From Victivallis sp. Marseille-Q1083 (GTDB lineage Bacteria > Verrucomicrobiota > Lentisphaeria > Victivallales > Victivallaceae), in contig NZ_CAHJXL010000001.1 in NCBI RefSeq assembly GCF_903645315.1, forward strand, positions 2,222,001-2,286,000: a stretch of 64,000 nucleotides of DNA, read 5' to 3'. The position numbers and the translations under genes were made by a program. The notes beneath the pieces are model-generated. The model did not search any database and was not told where the DNA came from. It worked only from the letters and a program-made list of their open reading frames with translations. Positions 52,671 through 61,197 of this stretch are shown one piece after another. Within the stretch, counting starts at the first letter, position 1; every line of letters begins with the position of its first letter.

Positions 52671-54423
52671 CCGTTCCGGCCGGCGGCGCCTGTTTTTCAA
52701 ATAATTCATAGATATTCAGATGGTCGGTTACACTGCCGGGCAGCAACTGCAGCGGGACCACTACGGTGGTCGGATAATCGAAATCCGGGCTGGCAACCGG
52801 CCGGTCGCGTTCACAGAACAAGGAGCCGGTCAGAAACGGCCGGGTCAGGTTGCGGACCCGCGAATTGGTCAGATGGACGCGGTGCTGCTGCGGGTAAAGT
52901 TTCCGGACCCGTAAATCCGCTTCGGACAGCATCTCGTCTTCAAAAATTACCAGCGGGACGTCACGGCAATAGCGCCGGGAACCGACTTCGTATTCAATAT
53001 GGACCACCGTGTCCTTTTCCCAGTGGTTGAACAGCAGCAGGATATCCCAGTCGTCGCCGTCGTAGACCGGCGGCAGCATCGGCGGTATCAGCGCCTCGCC
53101 CCGCTCCACCGTGATCTTCAAACGGGCCGGCGGCTGGATGATCCGGGTGAGGTGGCGCATCATCGCGCCTTCGACATCGGCGGGCCGGACGACCACTTCG
53201 ATCACTCCGCCGGTGATGAACGCCAGTTTGAACAGCGAAGAGGTAAACGGCGCTTCGCCGACCGCGACCGGAAAAATCCTGGCCTCGGGATGACTTTTCA
53301 GCAGCGGTTCCAGCCGGCCGCCGAACCAGTAACCGCCGTCGGTCAGGATGACGATAGAACGCCGCGCCGCCGGTAACGGCGGTATGCGATATACCGTTTC
53401 CAGCGCGCCGATCAGGTCATTGCCCCGCAGAAAGGTATGGTCCCCGACCGGAATTTGTTGCAGCAGAGCGGAGATATTATCCGGCGTCACCGGCACCGAA
53501 TGCGGAAACAGCAATCTGGTTTCCCGGGCTATGCTCAGCACATTGAAGCTGTCCTGTTCGGTCAGGCTGGCAAGCATCTTATTGAGCGACTGAAACGCCA
53601 GTTGACGCCCTCTTTCGGTCATCGAACCGGATTGGTCCAGCATAAAGACAATTTCCTGCCGCCGGTTTTCCGCGACCAGCGATTCCAGCTCGATTGCCGG
53701 CCGGAAATACAACTGGGCGCGCAACTGGTCCGGCGTATTGTGAATGGCGTAGCAGAAATCCGGCATCCCGTCCCGCTTTTGCAGGCGGAGGATGAAATCC
53801 CGGTCCGGCGCACAGCGTTCCGTCAGTTCGACGACCGCTTTGTTCCCCTGGCGGGCAACCCGCAGCGCATGGGTCGTCGACTCGATCTGCAGGTCGTCGG
53901 CATTGGGCACTTCAAAACGCATCGAACAATCGTAACCGACTTTGCGGCAGAATTCGGGCGCCACCATCCTGAAATGCTCCGGCGTCACTTCGGAAGGCAT
54001 ATTGAACGGTACGATCGTCAGCGGCAATTGCAGCACCGAACGGCCGGAATGGTGCATCATCGCGCCGAACAGCTTGATTTCCACAATGATTTCACAACCG
54101 GGCTCCAGCCGCGAATGGCACAGCTCCCAGACATGATACGGATAACTGGTCAATTTGGCGGCCGGCCGGCCCTCTTCCAGCGCCTGCGCATACCGCCGGC
54201 CGGCTTCCAGGCGGGGCAGCAGGGACGCCTCCCGATGATCATTTGGCCGGTAAATTTTAAAATCATAGACATCCAATTGCGGGGTGCTGCGAAAAAAATA
54301 GACCATTTCATGGCTGACCCGGTCGCGGTTCACGAACGACAGCCGGACGGTGAGATCGACCGTTTTGGTCGTCAGAGTGCCGCTGAAATCGACGGAAGTC
54401 AGCAGGTGATTGAAGTCAGCCAT
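52663..54423 (-). CDS. VIT and von Willebrand A domain protein
   Basis: A 586-residue protein without signal peptide or membrane span. Residues 1-140 form a VIT-like domain (VDLTVRLSFVNRDRVSHEMV, SYPYHVWELCHSRLEPGCEI). Residues 255-430 are a vWA fold with an intact metal-ion-dependent adhesion site: DQSGSM at 263-268, with supporting Thr/Asp in later loops (FLRGNDLIGAL, VILTDGGYWFGG). The remaining 150 residues are beta-rich. This VIT-vWA order is like inter-alpha-trypsin heavy chains and bacterial relatives. It overlaps the MerR gene upstream (8 bases) and the permease downstream, so the three form one operon. The function is unknown. Confidence 0.88.
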   Translation of the reverse strand: MADFNHLLTSVDFSGTLTTKTVDLTVRLSFVNRDRVSHEMVYFFRSTPQLDVYDFKIYRPNDHREASLLPRLEAGRRYAQALEEGRPAAKLTSYPYHVWELCHSRLEPGCEIIVEIKLFGAMMHHSGRSVLQLPLTIVPFNMPSEVTPEHFRMVAPEFCRKVGYDCSMRFEVPNADDLQIESTTHALRVARQGNKAVVELTERCAPDRDFILRLQKRDGMPDFCYAIHNTPDQLRAQLYFRPAIELESLVAENRRQEIVFMLDQSGSMTERGRQLAFQSLNKMLASLTEQDSFNVLSIARETRLLFPHSVPVTPDNISALLQQIPVGDHTFLRGNDLIGALETVYRIPPLPAARRSIVILTDGGYWFGGRLEPLLKSHPEARIFPVAVGEAPFTSSLFKLAFITGGVIEVVVRPADVEGAMMRHLTRIIQPPARLKITVERGEALIPPMLPPVYDGDDWDILLLFNHWEKDTVVHIEYEVGSRRYCRDVPLVIFEDEMLSEADLRVRKLYPQQHRVHLTNSRVRNLTRPFLTGSLFCERDRPVASPDFDYPTTVVVPLQLLPGSVTDHLNIYELFEKQAPPAGTDG

Positions 54424-54820
54424 TGCCGCCTCCCGCTTTCGCCGTCAGCAGTTGCTGGAAAAATCCGGCGATATCCAACAGTTCCGCTTCGTTGAAAAAA
54501 TCCGGCGGATAATGCAGGGAAATTTCGTTGCTCAACAGCAGCCGTTCCTGGCGCAGCCTGGGCGGCAGGTCCAGTTTCGGCAGCAGGCCGGCGGCATCCT
54601 GGCCCTGTTCCACCTGGTCGAGGCAATATTTGATCCGGCTGAGCGGCACGCCTTTGCCGGCCAGTTCGACGACCAGCCGCAGGCGTTCCAGGTGATCTTC
54701 CGTATAATAGCTGCCGTTCGAACTGTTCAACGGCGGCGGCAGTACGCCGCGCTGGATATAATATCTGACGTCCCGTATCGTCGTACCGGCGGCTTCCGTC
54801 AAGGACTCCAGGTCGTACAT
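54416..54820 (-). CDS. MerR-family transcriptional regulator
   Basis: A 134-residue regulator starting MYDLESLTEAAGTTIRDVRY. The winged helix is complete (YYIQRGVLPPPLN, SYYTEDHLERLRLVVELA), followed by a dimerisation helix and a C-terminal 60 residues without the metal-binding cysteines of MerR itself. The ATG at 54820 has AAAGGA upstream. Its last codons overlap the start of the VIT/vWA gene (ATGGCTGA). It probably controls its own operon; the signal is unknown. Confidence 0.88.
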   Translation of the reverse strand: MYDLESLTEAAGTTIRDVRYYIQRGVLPPPLNSSNGSYYTEDHLERLRLVVELAGKGVPLSRIKYCLDQVEQGQDAAGLLPKLDLPPRLRQERLLLSNEISLHYPPDFFNEAELLDIAGFFQQLLTAKAGGGNG

Positions 54821-55099
54821 GCCATATTTCCTTTTGTCTGTAAAAATTAGTAACCCCGAACTTAAAGTAATATTTCCGATAAAAAAAGCAATTTTAAAAA
54901 CATGAATTTCCATCGTATCCGGAAAAAAATCCGCTGTGAATTTGATTTGTTCTCCGTTCTGTAAGATATTATACCGTTGTTCAATCGGGAGCGGTTTCCC
55001 GAAACCCGGTCCGAAAATACCGTGGAAAGCAGAAAAACCGCCGGACGGGTTGCGGAAAACTGCCCGTTCAATCCAACAGACAGAGGAGCATTGACCGAT

Positions 55100-55993
55100 A
55101 TGACCGCCCAACTTATTGACGGGAAACGAATCGCCGCGAAAATCAACCGGGAAACCGCCGATGCCTGCGCCCGGCTTTGTGAACATCATATCCAGCCCGG
55201 CCTGGCCGTCGTTTTGATCGGCGACGATCCGGCTTCCCGGATTTACGTCAACAGCAAGGAGAAGAGATGCCTGGAACTGGGCATTTACTCCGACAAGCGG
55301 GTGCTGCCCGCCGATGCCACGATGGACCAGGTGCTGCGCCTGATCGACGAGCTGAACCGCGATTCGCGCATCAACGGCATTCTGGTGCAATCGCCGCCGC
55401 CGCCGCAAATTGATGAGGAAGCGGTCATCGCCGCAATCCGGCCGGAAAAGGACGTCGACTGTTTCCATCCGGTCAATGTCGGCAAAATGCTGATCGGCAA
55501 AACCGACGGTTTCTTTCCCTGTACGCCGTATGGCGTCATGGTGCTGTTGCGGGAGTACGGGATTGATCCGGCCGGAAAACACGCGGTCATCCTCGGCCGT
55601 TCCAATATTGTCGGCAAACCGATGCTGGCGCTGCTGCTGCAGAAAGCGTCCGGCGCCAACGCGACGGTGACCTGCGTTCACTCCCGTACCCCGGATATCG
55701 GCAGTTTCACCCGGCAGGCTGACATCCTGATCGCCGCGATCGGCCGGCCGGAATTCGTCACCGCCGATATGGTCAAACCCGGCGCCGTGGTCGTCGACGT
55801 CGGCATCAACCGGGTCGCCGACGCCGGCGCCGCCAAAGGGTACCGGGTGGTCGGCGATGTCAAATTCGAGGCAGTTTCGCCGTTGGCGTCCTATATTACG
55901 CCGGTGCCCGGCGGCGTCGGTCCGATGACTATTGCCATGCTGATGGCCAACACCCTGAAGGCCTGCCGGCTGCAACATCGGCTCGGCGAATGA
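55100..55993 (+). CDS. folD: Methylenetetrahydrofolate dehydrogenase/cyclohydrolase
   Basis: A 297-residue bifunctional enzyme of one-carbon metabolism. [19 protein letters not shown] contains the catalytic Tyr and Lys. [42 protein letters not shown] (NADP loop) and [12 protein letters not shown] are all conserved. The ATG at 55100 is preceded by GAGGAG at a longish 12-base gap. The gene is divergent from merR. Two genes for unknown membrane proteins follow closely. Confidence 0.96.
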   Translation: MTAQLIDGKRIAAKINRETADACARLCEHHIQPGLAVVLIGDDPASRIYVNSKEKRCLELGIYSDKRVLPADATMDQVLRLIDELNRDSRINGILVQSPPPPQIDEEAVIAAIRPEKDVDCFHPVNVGKMLIGKTDGFFPCTPYGVMVLLREYGIDPAGKHAVILGRSNIVGKPMLALLLQKASGANATVTCVHSRTPDIGSFTRQADILIAAIGRPEFVTADMVKPGAVVVDVGINRVADAGAAKGYRVVGDVKFEAVSPLASYITPVPGGVGPMTIAMLMANTLKACRLQHRLGE

Positions 55994-55997
55994 TAAG

Positions 55998-56789
55998 ATG
56001 AGCAGAAAAGATTTCATCAGCGACAACCTCGTCCACATGCGCGACCGTCTGCGGGAGCATGCGGAAGCGATGGCGGCCGCCCGCAACGCGCAAACGGAAA
56101 CGGCGGCCGCTCCGGAAGAGATGGCGCCGCCGGAAGCAGTTCCTTCGCCGGAAAGTACGGGCCGGGCGGCAGATGCCGTTCAGCCGGAGGAGGAGCGATT
56201 GCCGACTTGGCCGGAACCGCCGGCGATTGAGGAACCGGTTCCTTCCCGGGCGGACGCGCCGCCGGTCGAGCCGGTTGCCGCTCCGGAAGCGGTGCCGCCC
56301 GTTCCTCCGCCGGCGGAGGAACAAAAAAAAGCGGTGCGGCAACGCATCGCCGAGATCAAACGAACCCGCCGGGACCTTCTGACCAGGCTGCACCGGGAGC
56401 ATTCCGGACTGCAGACCGAACTCGAAAAACAGCGGGAGCAATACAAGGAAACCGAATTTTTCGCCGATTTTCTGACCTGCAAACTGGCGGAAATCGAAAA
56501 CGGCGATTCGGAAATCACCCCGGAAAACCTGCGCAATTCGGCCAGAATGCTTGAAAATGTCCGGCTGGAATATCTGCGGGCGCTCAGCCGTTATGAACGC
56601 CTGCAAGGCCGGAACGCCGCGGCGGGCGGCGAAGCCGCCAACACCGCCGGCGTGCTGCCGGAATTGTTGTCGCTCTCTTTCGGGCAGCTGGTGCGTTTCG
56701 GGCTGGCGTTGTTCCTGCCGGTCGTCATCGCCGTTCTGCTGGGCGCCCTGCTGCTGACGCTCGGTTATTTTGCCGCAGTGCGTTGGTGA
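55998..56789 (+). CDS. Unknown membrane-anchored coiled-coil protein
   Basis: A 263-residue protein. A helical N-terminus (about 1-35) is followed by a Pro/Glu/Ala-rich linker (40-108) and a coiled coil (110-210; KKAVRQRIAEIKRTRRDLLT and LQTELEKQREQYKE). A single C-terminal hydrophobic helix lies near 232-258 (FGLALFLPVVIAVLLGALLL). This suggests tail anchoring. It starts 4 bases after the folD stop. No family is recognised. Confidence 0.65.
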   Translation: MSRKDFISDNLVHMRDRLREHAEAMAAARNAQTETAAAPEEMAPPEAVPSPESTGRAADAVQPEEERLPTWPEPPAIEEPVPSRADAPPVEPVAAPEAVPPVPPPAEEQKKAVRQRIAEIKRTRRDLLTRLHREHSGLQTELEKQREQYKETEFFADFLTCKLAEIENGDSEITPENLRNSARMLENVRLEYLRALSRYERLQGRNAAAGGEAANTAGVLPELLSLSFGQLVRFGLALFLPVVIAVLLGALLLTLGYFAAVRW

Positions 56790-56797
56790 GGAAAATT

Positions 56798-56986
56798 ATG
56801 TGGCGCCGTTTTACCGCGAAACGTCCTCGACGCAATTTAAGCCGCTATATCCATCCCGGCGGTTTTCACCGCCTGTCCGGCCGCCGGCGCGAACGGCGCG
56901 TCCGGAATTACGCCCGCAACCGGCTGATCTGGGCGGCTGTTTTCGCCGCCGTGGTGCTTGGCGGACTTTTCTTCGTGCTCTTCTGA
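56798..56986 (+). CDS. Small basic single-span membrane protein
   Basis: A 62-residue protein: a strongly Arg-rich N-terminus (MWRRFTAKRPRRNLSRYIHP) and one hydrophobic helix at the end (WAAVFAAVVLGGLFFVLF). GAGGA lies 6-7 bases before the ATG at 56798. It follows the coiled-coil gene by 8 bases and a terminator follows, so it is the last gene of the folD operon. The function is unknown. Confidence 0.6.
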   Translation: MWRRFTAKRPRRNLSRYIHPGGFHRLSGRRRERRVRNYARNRLIWAAVFAAVVLGGLFFVLF

Positions 56987-57017
56987 CCCGGTTTTTCTGG
57001 ATAACTGAGAGGGACGG

Positions 57018-57056
57018 GCCGCGGTCCAGGCCGTTCCCGGCCGCGGCTGTATTTTT
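57018..57056 (+). terminator. Terminator of the folD operon
   Basis: GCCGCGG (57018-57024) and CCGCGGC (57041-57047) form a 7-bp GC stem followed by TGTATTTTT. It ends just before the convergent glycosidase gene. Confidence 0.75.
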
Positions 57057-57059
57057 GAT

Positions 57060-60000
57060 TCAGCGGCTGAAATGCAACTCGTTGAAGGAGGCGATTCCCT
57101 TGTCTGCGGCGATGCCGCCGCCCCATTCGAGGTACCCGTCGCGCACTTCGCCGTTGCTGCCGTTGACCAGCAGGGAAAAACCGAGCAGGTATTCCGGCCC
57201 GAAATGATCGGCGCCGATTGCCGTTTTATCAAGATCGATCACATACAGCCAGAGTCCGGGCGCCGGTTCCAGCAGTTGCAGTCTTGTGCCGTCATCGGCC
57301 AGGCCGGCCGGGGCGCCGATATGCCGGAACAGGTGCTCGCCGTCCTGTGACCGGGCGGCGGTGAATTCATGGTACGAGCTGTTCAGCAGCCCGCCGTGCG
57401 CTTCCCGCAACTGGACGGCAAACTGGACGGAATCGCCGTTCCAGGCGTCGCCGGCCGGGTAATTGCAACTGTGGATGCCATCTTCGACCAGCACTTGCAA
57501 CTGCAGACGGTCGGCGGTGTACAATACCCGGAATTTTGCGGCGATGTTGCAGTCGATCAAACCGCCCTGCCAGCCGTGCCAGTCCACCTTGTCCAGTTCA
57601 ATCCAGCCGTCGGCTGCGGCGAGCGAATCGGGATCGAACTGTTGGGTTGCCGGCGTCAGCGGCAGAATTTCGCCGCTCCGGCGTTCATTGGCGCGCAGGG
57701 AAATCGCCAGCGGCGTCGCGTTGCCGTTGCTGTCCGTCACCTGGAAATGGGTATAGGTGTTGGCGGGCAGCCGGTCGTTGATTTTGACCGTGAATTCGAA
57801 GGTCTGAGCGGCGGCGGGCGGCAGTTCGAATGGTGCCGAAGCGAAGGCGACCGCTTCGATGCCTTCCGGCAACTGCAGTGCCGGCGCAACCATGACGGAG
57901 CAGTCCGAGAAATTATTGAATTTCAGGCGGAACGTCATCGGTTTTTCGCGTACCACATCGTAGCCGTAACAGGTGTAGAACTGGCCGGCAAGTTCATAAT
58001 CCGGCTGGATGACGACCGCTTTGGCCGCCCGCGGCGAGGCGTTGAAATCCTTCGCCAGCCGGTAAAGCTGCATCGCCCGGGTGTCCGGTTCGATAAAATT
58101 CCGGGCCGCCGGTTCCGACAGATAGAGGTAGGCGATGCCATCGGTCATCGGCAGCCGGTTGCCGTTCACTTCAAGCGGCCGGCCGTCGAGACCGGCGGCC
58201 CGGACGTACGGCAGACCGGCCGGCAGTATCAGGAAGTCGGTCGGGCGCTCTTTCAGACCGGTGTAAACCGCCGCGACCGTCTCTGTGCCGTCGGAAAAGA
58301 CCCGGCTGCGCACCGCACCGTCCAGTTTCAGGTCGCCGATATATGCCTTGTTGCCGACTGCCCGTACCAGGTGGGTATAGGCGGCCATCGAACGCATCGG
58401 GGCGAAATTGCGGTCCATCATGCCGAAATTATTCTGGTTTTCGTCGTAATATTTATATTCGAACGCAAAATAGCGTTCAACTCCGAGGGCACGGAATTCC
58501 AGCGCCTTGCCGACGATTTCCGCCGCGCTGTGAAGGTCGTCCGGCACCAGGGCGCGATGGGTGCCGCGTTTCCACGGCATGCCGCATTCGGTGATCCAGT
58601 ACGGAATGCCGGCCCGGTCCGGCGCGAGCTGCAATTCGGTTTCCCGCAGTAACGTCATCTGCCGTTCCAGCGCCGTAGTGACATTGTAGGTGTGGAAGCT
58701 GAGCACGTCGCAATCGGCGAGCAGGCCGTTTTCCAGATACAGCCGGTAAAAATTGCTCTCCTCCCGGGTGCCGGCGAACACGCCGCCGACCACCAGCGCG
58801 TCGATTTTGTCGGCGGCGAACTGCCGCGAAACCGCCTTGGTGAAAGCGGTGACGAATTCACCCGGAAAATCGTTGCCGAAAAAGATATCCGGTTCATTCC
58901 AGACCTCCAGCGCCTGCAGCGTGCCGCCCCAATGCCGGACGATCGCGCTCCAGCTGCCGGCGGCGGCGATCAGATCGCGCGGGTAACGGTTGGAGCCGTA
59001 TTCTCCCGGCGCGTCGAGCCGGTTCCAGGCCGGAGTGTCGTGAAAGGTGTCCAGCGTTCGGATGCCTTCTGACGCGGCGATCCGGTGATAGAGATCGAAA
59101 CGGTCGGCGAAATGGTAACGGTTTCGGGCCGGATTGATGAAATCCCAGGCGATCCGGTCGCGGTTCCAGCGGATGCCGTTCTGTTTGAGCAGGCGCAGAT
59201 AGCTGCGGATCATCGCTTCATCGTCCGGCGGTCCGCCCCAGCTGAACGAGGAGTCGATGGCGAAGTAATCATCATATTCGCCGTCGAACGGCTCATCGAC
59301 GACGACGCCGGACCAGATGCCCAGTTCCGGCAGCAGGAGGTCGTAATAGCCGATCTGCTGCGGCGGCGGAACCGAGATGACCTGCTGGTCGGCATCGAAT
59401 TCGGCAGTGCCGCCGGCTACCGTTTTTCCGCTGTAATCGCGATAGCAATAGGCCAGCGCCGCCGTCGGCATGGCCGTCGGCGTCATCAGCAGTTGAAGTT
59501 GAATCGGTTCGCGGCTGCCGGGGGCGATAAAGTTTTTTTCCGGCGCCGGTGAACGGTAGGGCGGCGGACTGCCGGCGGCAATCTCGTCGAGCCGGACATC
59601 CGTCACTTCAAAAGTGCCGCGGTGGACGTCGAAATCGCCGCGGTGGACCACAAAACCGATTTCATTGACCGGCTGCCGCAGTTTGCCGTCGTTGTCGCCG
59701 CCCCAGTGATGTTCGGGAGAACCGGCGACCGGCACTTGAAGTTCCTGCCAGTCGTCGGCATTGCCCGACAGCGGCAGGAAATGCTGGTGGGTTTCGCCGT
59801 CGGCATCGGTGAAGCGCACCGCCAGATTGGCGGCAGCGGTCCTGACCTGAAAGCGCAGAAGGCCGAATTCCATCGTTCCCGTCCAGAACGCCGCGACATA
59901 ACCGCCGCCGTTTGAAAAATCCCCGTCGACGCGCACCGCGCCGTCCCGATGCGACAGCGTTCCGGCCGCACCCGGAAATTCCGGGCCGTTCGAAAAACGC

Positions 60001-60122
60001 CAGCCGGCCAGCTCCGGCGTGATCCGGACTTGATAGTTCAACGTGGTGTCTTCCGCCGTCACCGGCCATATTGCCGCCAGCAAGGCCAGGCCGATCAGTA
60101 GCATCCCTGTCCGTTGTATCAC
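57060..60122 (-). CDS. Large secreted clan-A-like glycoside hydrolase (cassette C)
   Basis: A 1020-residue exported enzyme. A GTG at 60122 with GGAGG 5 bases upstream gives the signal peptide MIQRTGMLLIGLALLAAIWP. An ATG at 60134 lacks a ribosome site. The N-terminal 200 residues are beta-rich. The middle is a TIM barrel with a probable acid/base Glu410 (LEVWNEPD) and nucleophile Glu512 (WITECGMPW), the two glutamates about 100 residues apart as in GH5/GH39-type clan A enzymes. FDGEYDDYFAIDSSFSWG precedes the barrel. The C-terminal 180 residues resemble a CBM9/DOMON-like binding module (DAWNGDSVQFAVQL, YLLGFSLLVNGS). The substrate is unknown. It follows the pseudopilin by 85 bases. Confidence 0.84.
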   Translation of the reverse strand: MIQRTGMLLIGLALLAAIWPVTAEDTTLNYQVRITPELAGWRFSNGPEFPGAAGTLSHRDGAVRVDGDFSNGGGYVAAFWTGTMEFGLLRFQVRTAAANLAVRFTDADGETHQHFLPLSGNADDWQELQVPVAGSPEHHWGGDNDGKLRQPVNEIGFVVHRGDFDVHRGTFEVTDVRLDEIAAGSPPPYRSPAPEKNFIAPGSREPIQLQLLMTPTAMPTAALAYCYRDYSGKTVAGGTAEFDADQQVISVPPPQQIGYYDLLLPELGIWSGVVVDEPFDGEYDDYFAIDSSFSWGGPPDDEAMIRSYLRLLKQNGIRWNRDRIAWDFINPARNRYHFADRFDLYHRIAASEGIRTLDTFHDTPAWNRLDAPGEYGSNRYPRDLIAAAGSWSAIVRHWGGTLQALEVWNEPDIFFGNDFPGEFVTAFTKAVSRQFAADKIDALVVGGVFAGTREESNFYRLYLENGLLADCDVLSFHTYNVTTALERQMTLLRETELQLAPDRAGIPYWITECGMPWKRGTHRALVPDDLHSAAEIVGKALEFRALGVERYFAFEYKYYDENQNNFGMMDRNFAPMRSMAAYTHLVRAVGNKAYIGDLKLDGAVRSRVFSDGTETVAAVYTGLKERPTDFLILPAGLPYVRAAGLDGRPLEVNGNRLPMTDGIAYLYLSEPAARNFIEPDTRAMQLYRLAKDFNASPRAAKAVVIQPDYELAGQFYTCYGYDVVREKPMTFRLKFNNFSDCSVMVAPALQLPEGIEAVAFASAPFELPPAAAQTFEFTVKINDRLPANTYTHFQVTDSNGNATPLAISLRANERRSGEILPLTPATQQFDPDSLAAADGWIELDKVDWHGWQGGLIDCNIAAKFRVLYTADRLQLQVLVEDGIHSCNYPAGDAWNGDSVQFAVQLREAHGGLLNSSYHEFTAARSQDGEHLFRHIGAPAGLADDGTRLQLLEPAPGLWLYVIDLDKTAIGADHFGPEYLLGFSLLVNGSNGEVRDGYLEWGGGIAADKGIASFNELHFSR

Positions 60123-60149
60123 TTGCGCCTCCATTGTGTTACGCCGACA

Positions 60150-60170
60150 GGGCCGCCCTGAGGGCGGCCC
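60150..60170 (-). promoter_or_regulatory. GC-rich hairpin between the pseudopilin and glycosidase genes of cassette C
   Basis: GGGCCGCCC-TGA-GGGCGGCCC: a perfect 9-bp stem with a 3-base loop. No T-run follows on the minus strand. It may stabilise the upstream pseudopilin message or reduce read-through to the glycosidase gene. Confidence 0.55.
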
Positions 60171-60207
60171 GAAACGGTTTGAATTGCCGTTGCCCGAGAG
60201 GATCTCA

Positions 60208-60930
60208 TCAGTTACTGTAGTTCTTGATTACGCCGTCGACCACCAAAGTCGTGAAATCCATATCGCGAAAATCTCCTACCGTCTGGGCTTCGACGTGGCC
60301 GTCGCCGAAAGCGACGTTGCCGCTGTTGCCGTGATTGATGGCGGCGGCGCTGCTTTCGCCCGGCTGGTCCGGATAGAAGGAGTAAAAGCCGCTGCCCATC
60401 CACCCGCCTTCGGCGGTCAGCGTGTCGGCGAATACCGGGATTTCAGTCGGCGCTTTCATATTCGACAGAATAAAGAATTGCGCATAGTAATTCGGATTGC
60501 CGTAAATCATGAAGTTGCCCCAGGATTCTTTGTGATCGTTGTAAAAATCCTGGTTGTCCTTCATATTGAGATAACCGTAGGTGCGCCATTGCCAATCCCA
60601 GTTGTTGTCCGTATTCGGCAGCTTGACCGACGGGCAGAAAACAACGTTTCTGTCCAGGTAGCCGGCGGAGTCGCAGTGATCGGTATCGGCCAGCGGCACG
60701 CTCCACGGCCAGTTGATGCCGTTATCTTCATAATAGTAAAGCAGCAGATAATCTTTGTTGTCGCCGGCGTAAAGCTGGCCGCCCAACATCACCTGCTTGA
60801 GGTTGCTGGCGCAACTGATGGCGACCGCCTTCTGCTTCGCTTTGCCCAGGGCCGGCAGCAGCATGCTGGCAAGAATGGCGATAATCGCGATCACGACCAG
60901 CAGTTCGATCAATGTAAAACTCTTTCTCAT
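60208..60930 (-). CDS. Pseudopilin-like protein, prepilin N-terminus plus H-X9-DG (cassette C)
   Basis: A 240-residue protein. The N-terminus [13 protein letters not shown] and the following helix are nearly identical to cassettes A and B, with Glu at +5 and Ser at -1. The C-terminus has [15 protein letters not shown], an exact H-X9-DG motif. The middle is closer to the cassette A protein ([30 protein letters not shown]) than to B. AAGGAG lies 7 bases before the ATG. It has its own promoter, divergent from an intact AraC gene. The function is unknown. Confidence 0.9.
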   Translation of the reverse strand: MRKSFTLIELLVVIAIIAILASMLLPALGKAKQKAVAISCASNLKQVMLGGQLYAGDNKDYLLLYYYEDNGINWPWSVPLADTDHCDSAGYLDRNVVFCPSVKLPNTDNNWDWQWRTYGYLNMKDNQDFYNDHKESWGNFMIYGNPNYYAQFFILSNMKAPTEIPVFADTLTAEGGWMGSGFYSFYPDQPGESSAAAINHGNSGNVAFGDGHVEAQTVGDFRDMDFTTLVVDGVIKNYSN

Positions 60931-61035
60931 TTTTCATCTCCTTATTAGATGAGATTGAAAATCTTTTTCTTGAGTGTTTTCCTTTCTGCCTCGATACGCT
61001 AACCGAAAGACCATTGGAAAACCGATCATGATAAT

Positions 61036-61064
61036 ATTATAGATAATTTTTCCGATTTTGACAA
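61036..61064 (-). promoter_or_regulatory. Promoter of cassette C
   Basis: On the minus strand TTGTCA (61059-61064) and a perfect TATAAT (61036-61041) have a 17-base spacer. The leader to the pseudopilin start would be about 100 bases. AAAATGCAA lies just upstream of the -35 box (minus strand, 61069-61077), and the same 9-mer occurs upstream of the cassette A promoter (8945-8953). Confidence 0.75.
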
Positions 61065-61197
61065 GCCCTTGCATTTTCAAAAATGATCGTTAAATTATCA
61101 AAATAATGGTATTTTTGGAAAAAATTGTTTCTTTTTAATCGTCAAGTGATAAAATTGTCATGCCGATTGCAATCCGGCGCGACTCGGGAAAGGGACT

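Noticed and set aside
54820-56086. Extension of the MerR frame upstream to 556 residues
   Set aside because: The extra part is antisense to folD; the MerR domain starts at 54820 with its own ribosome site.
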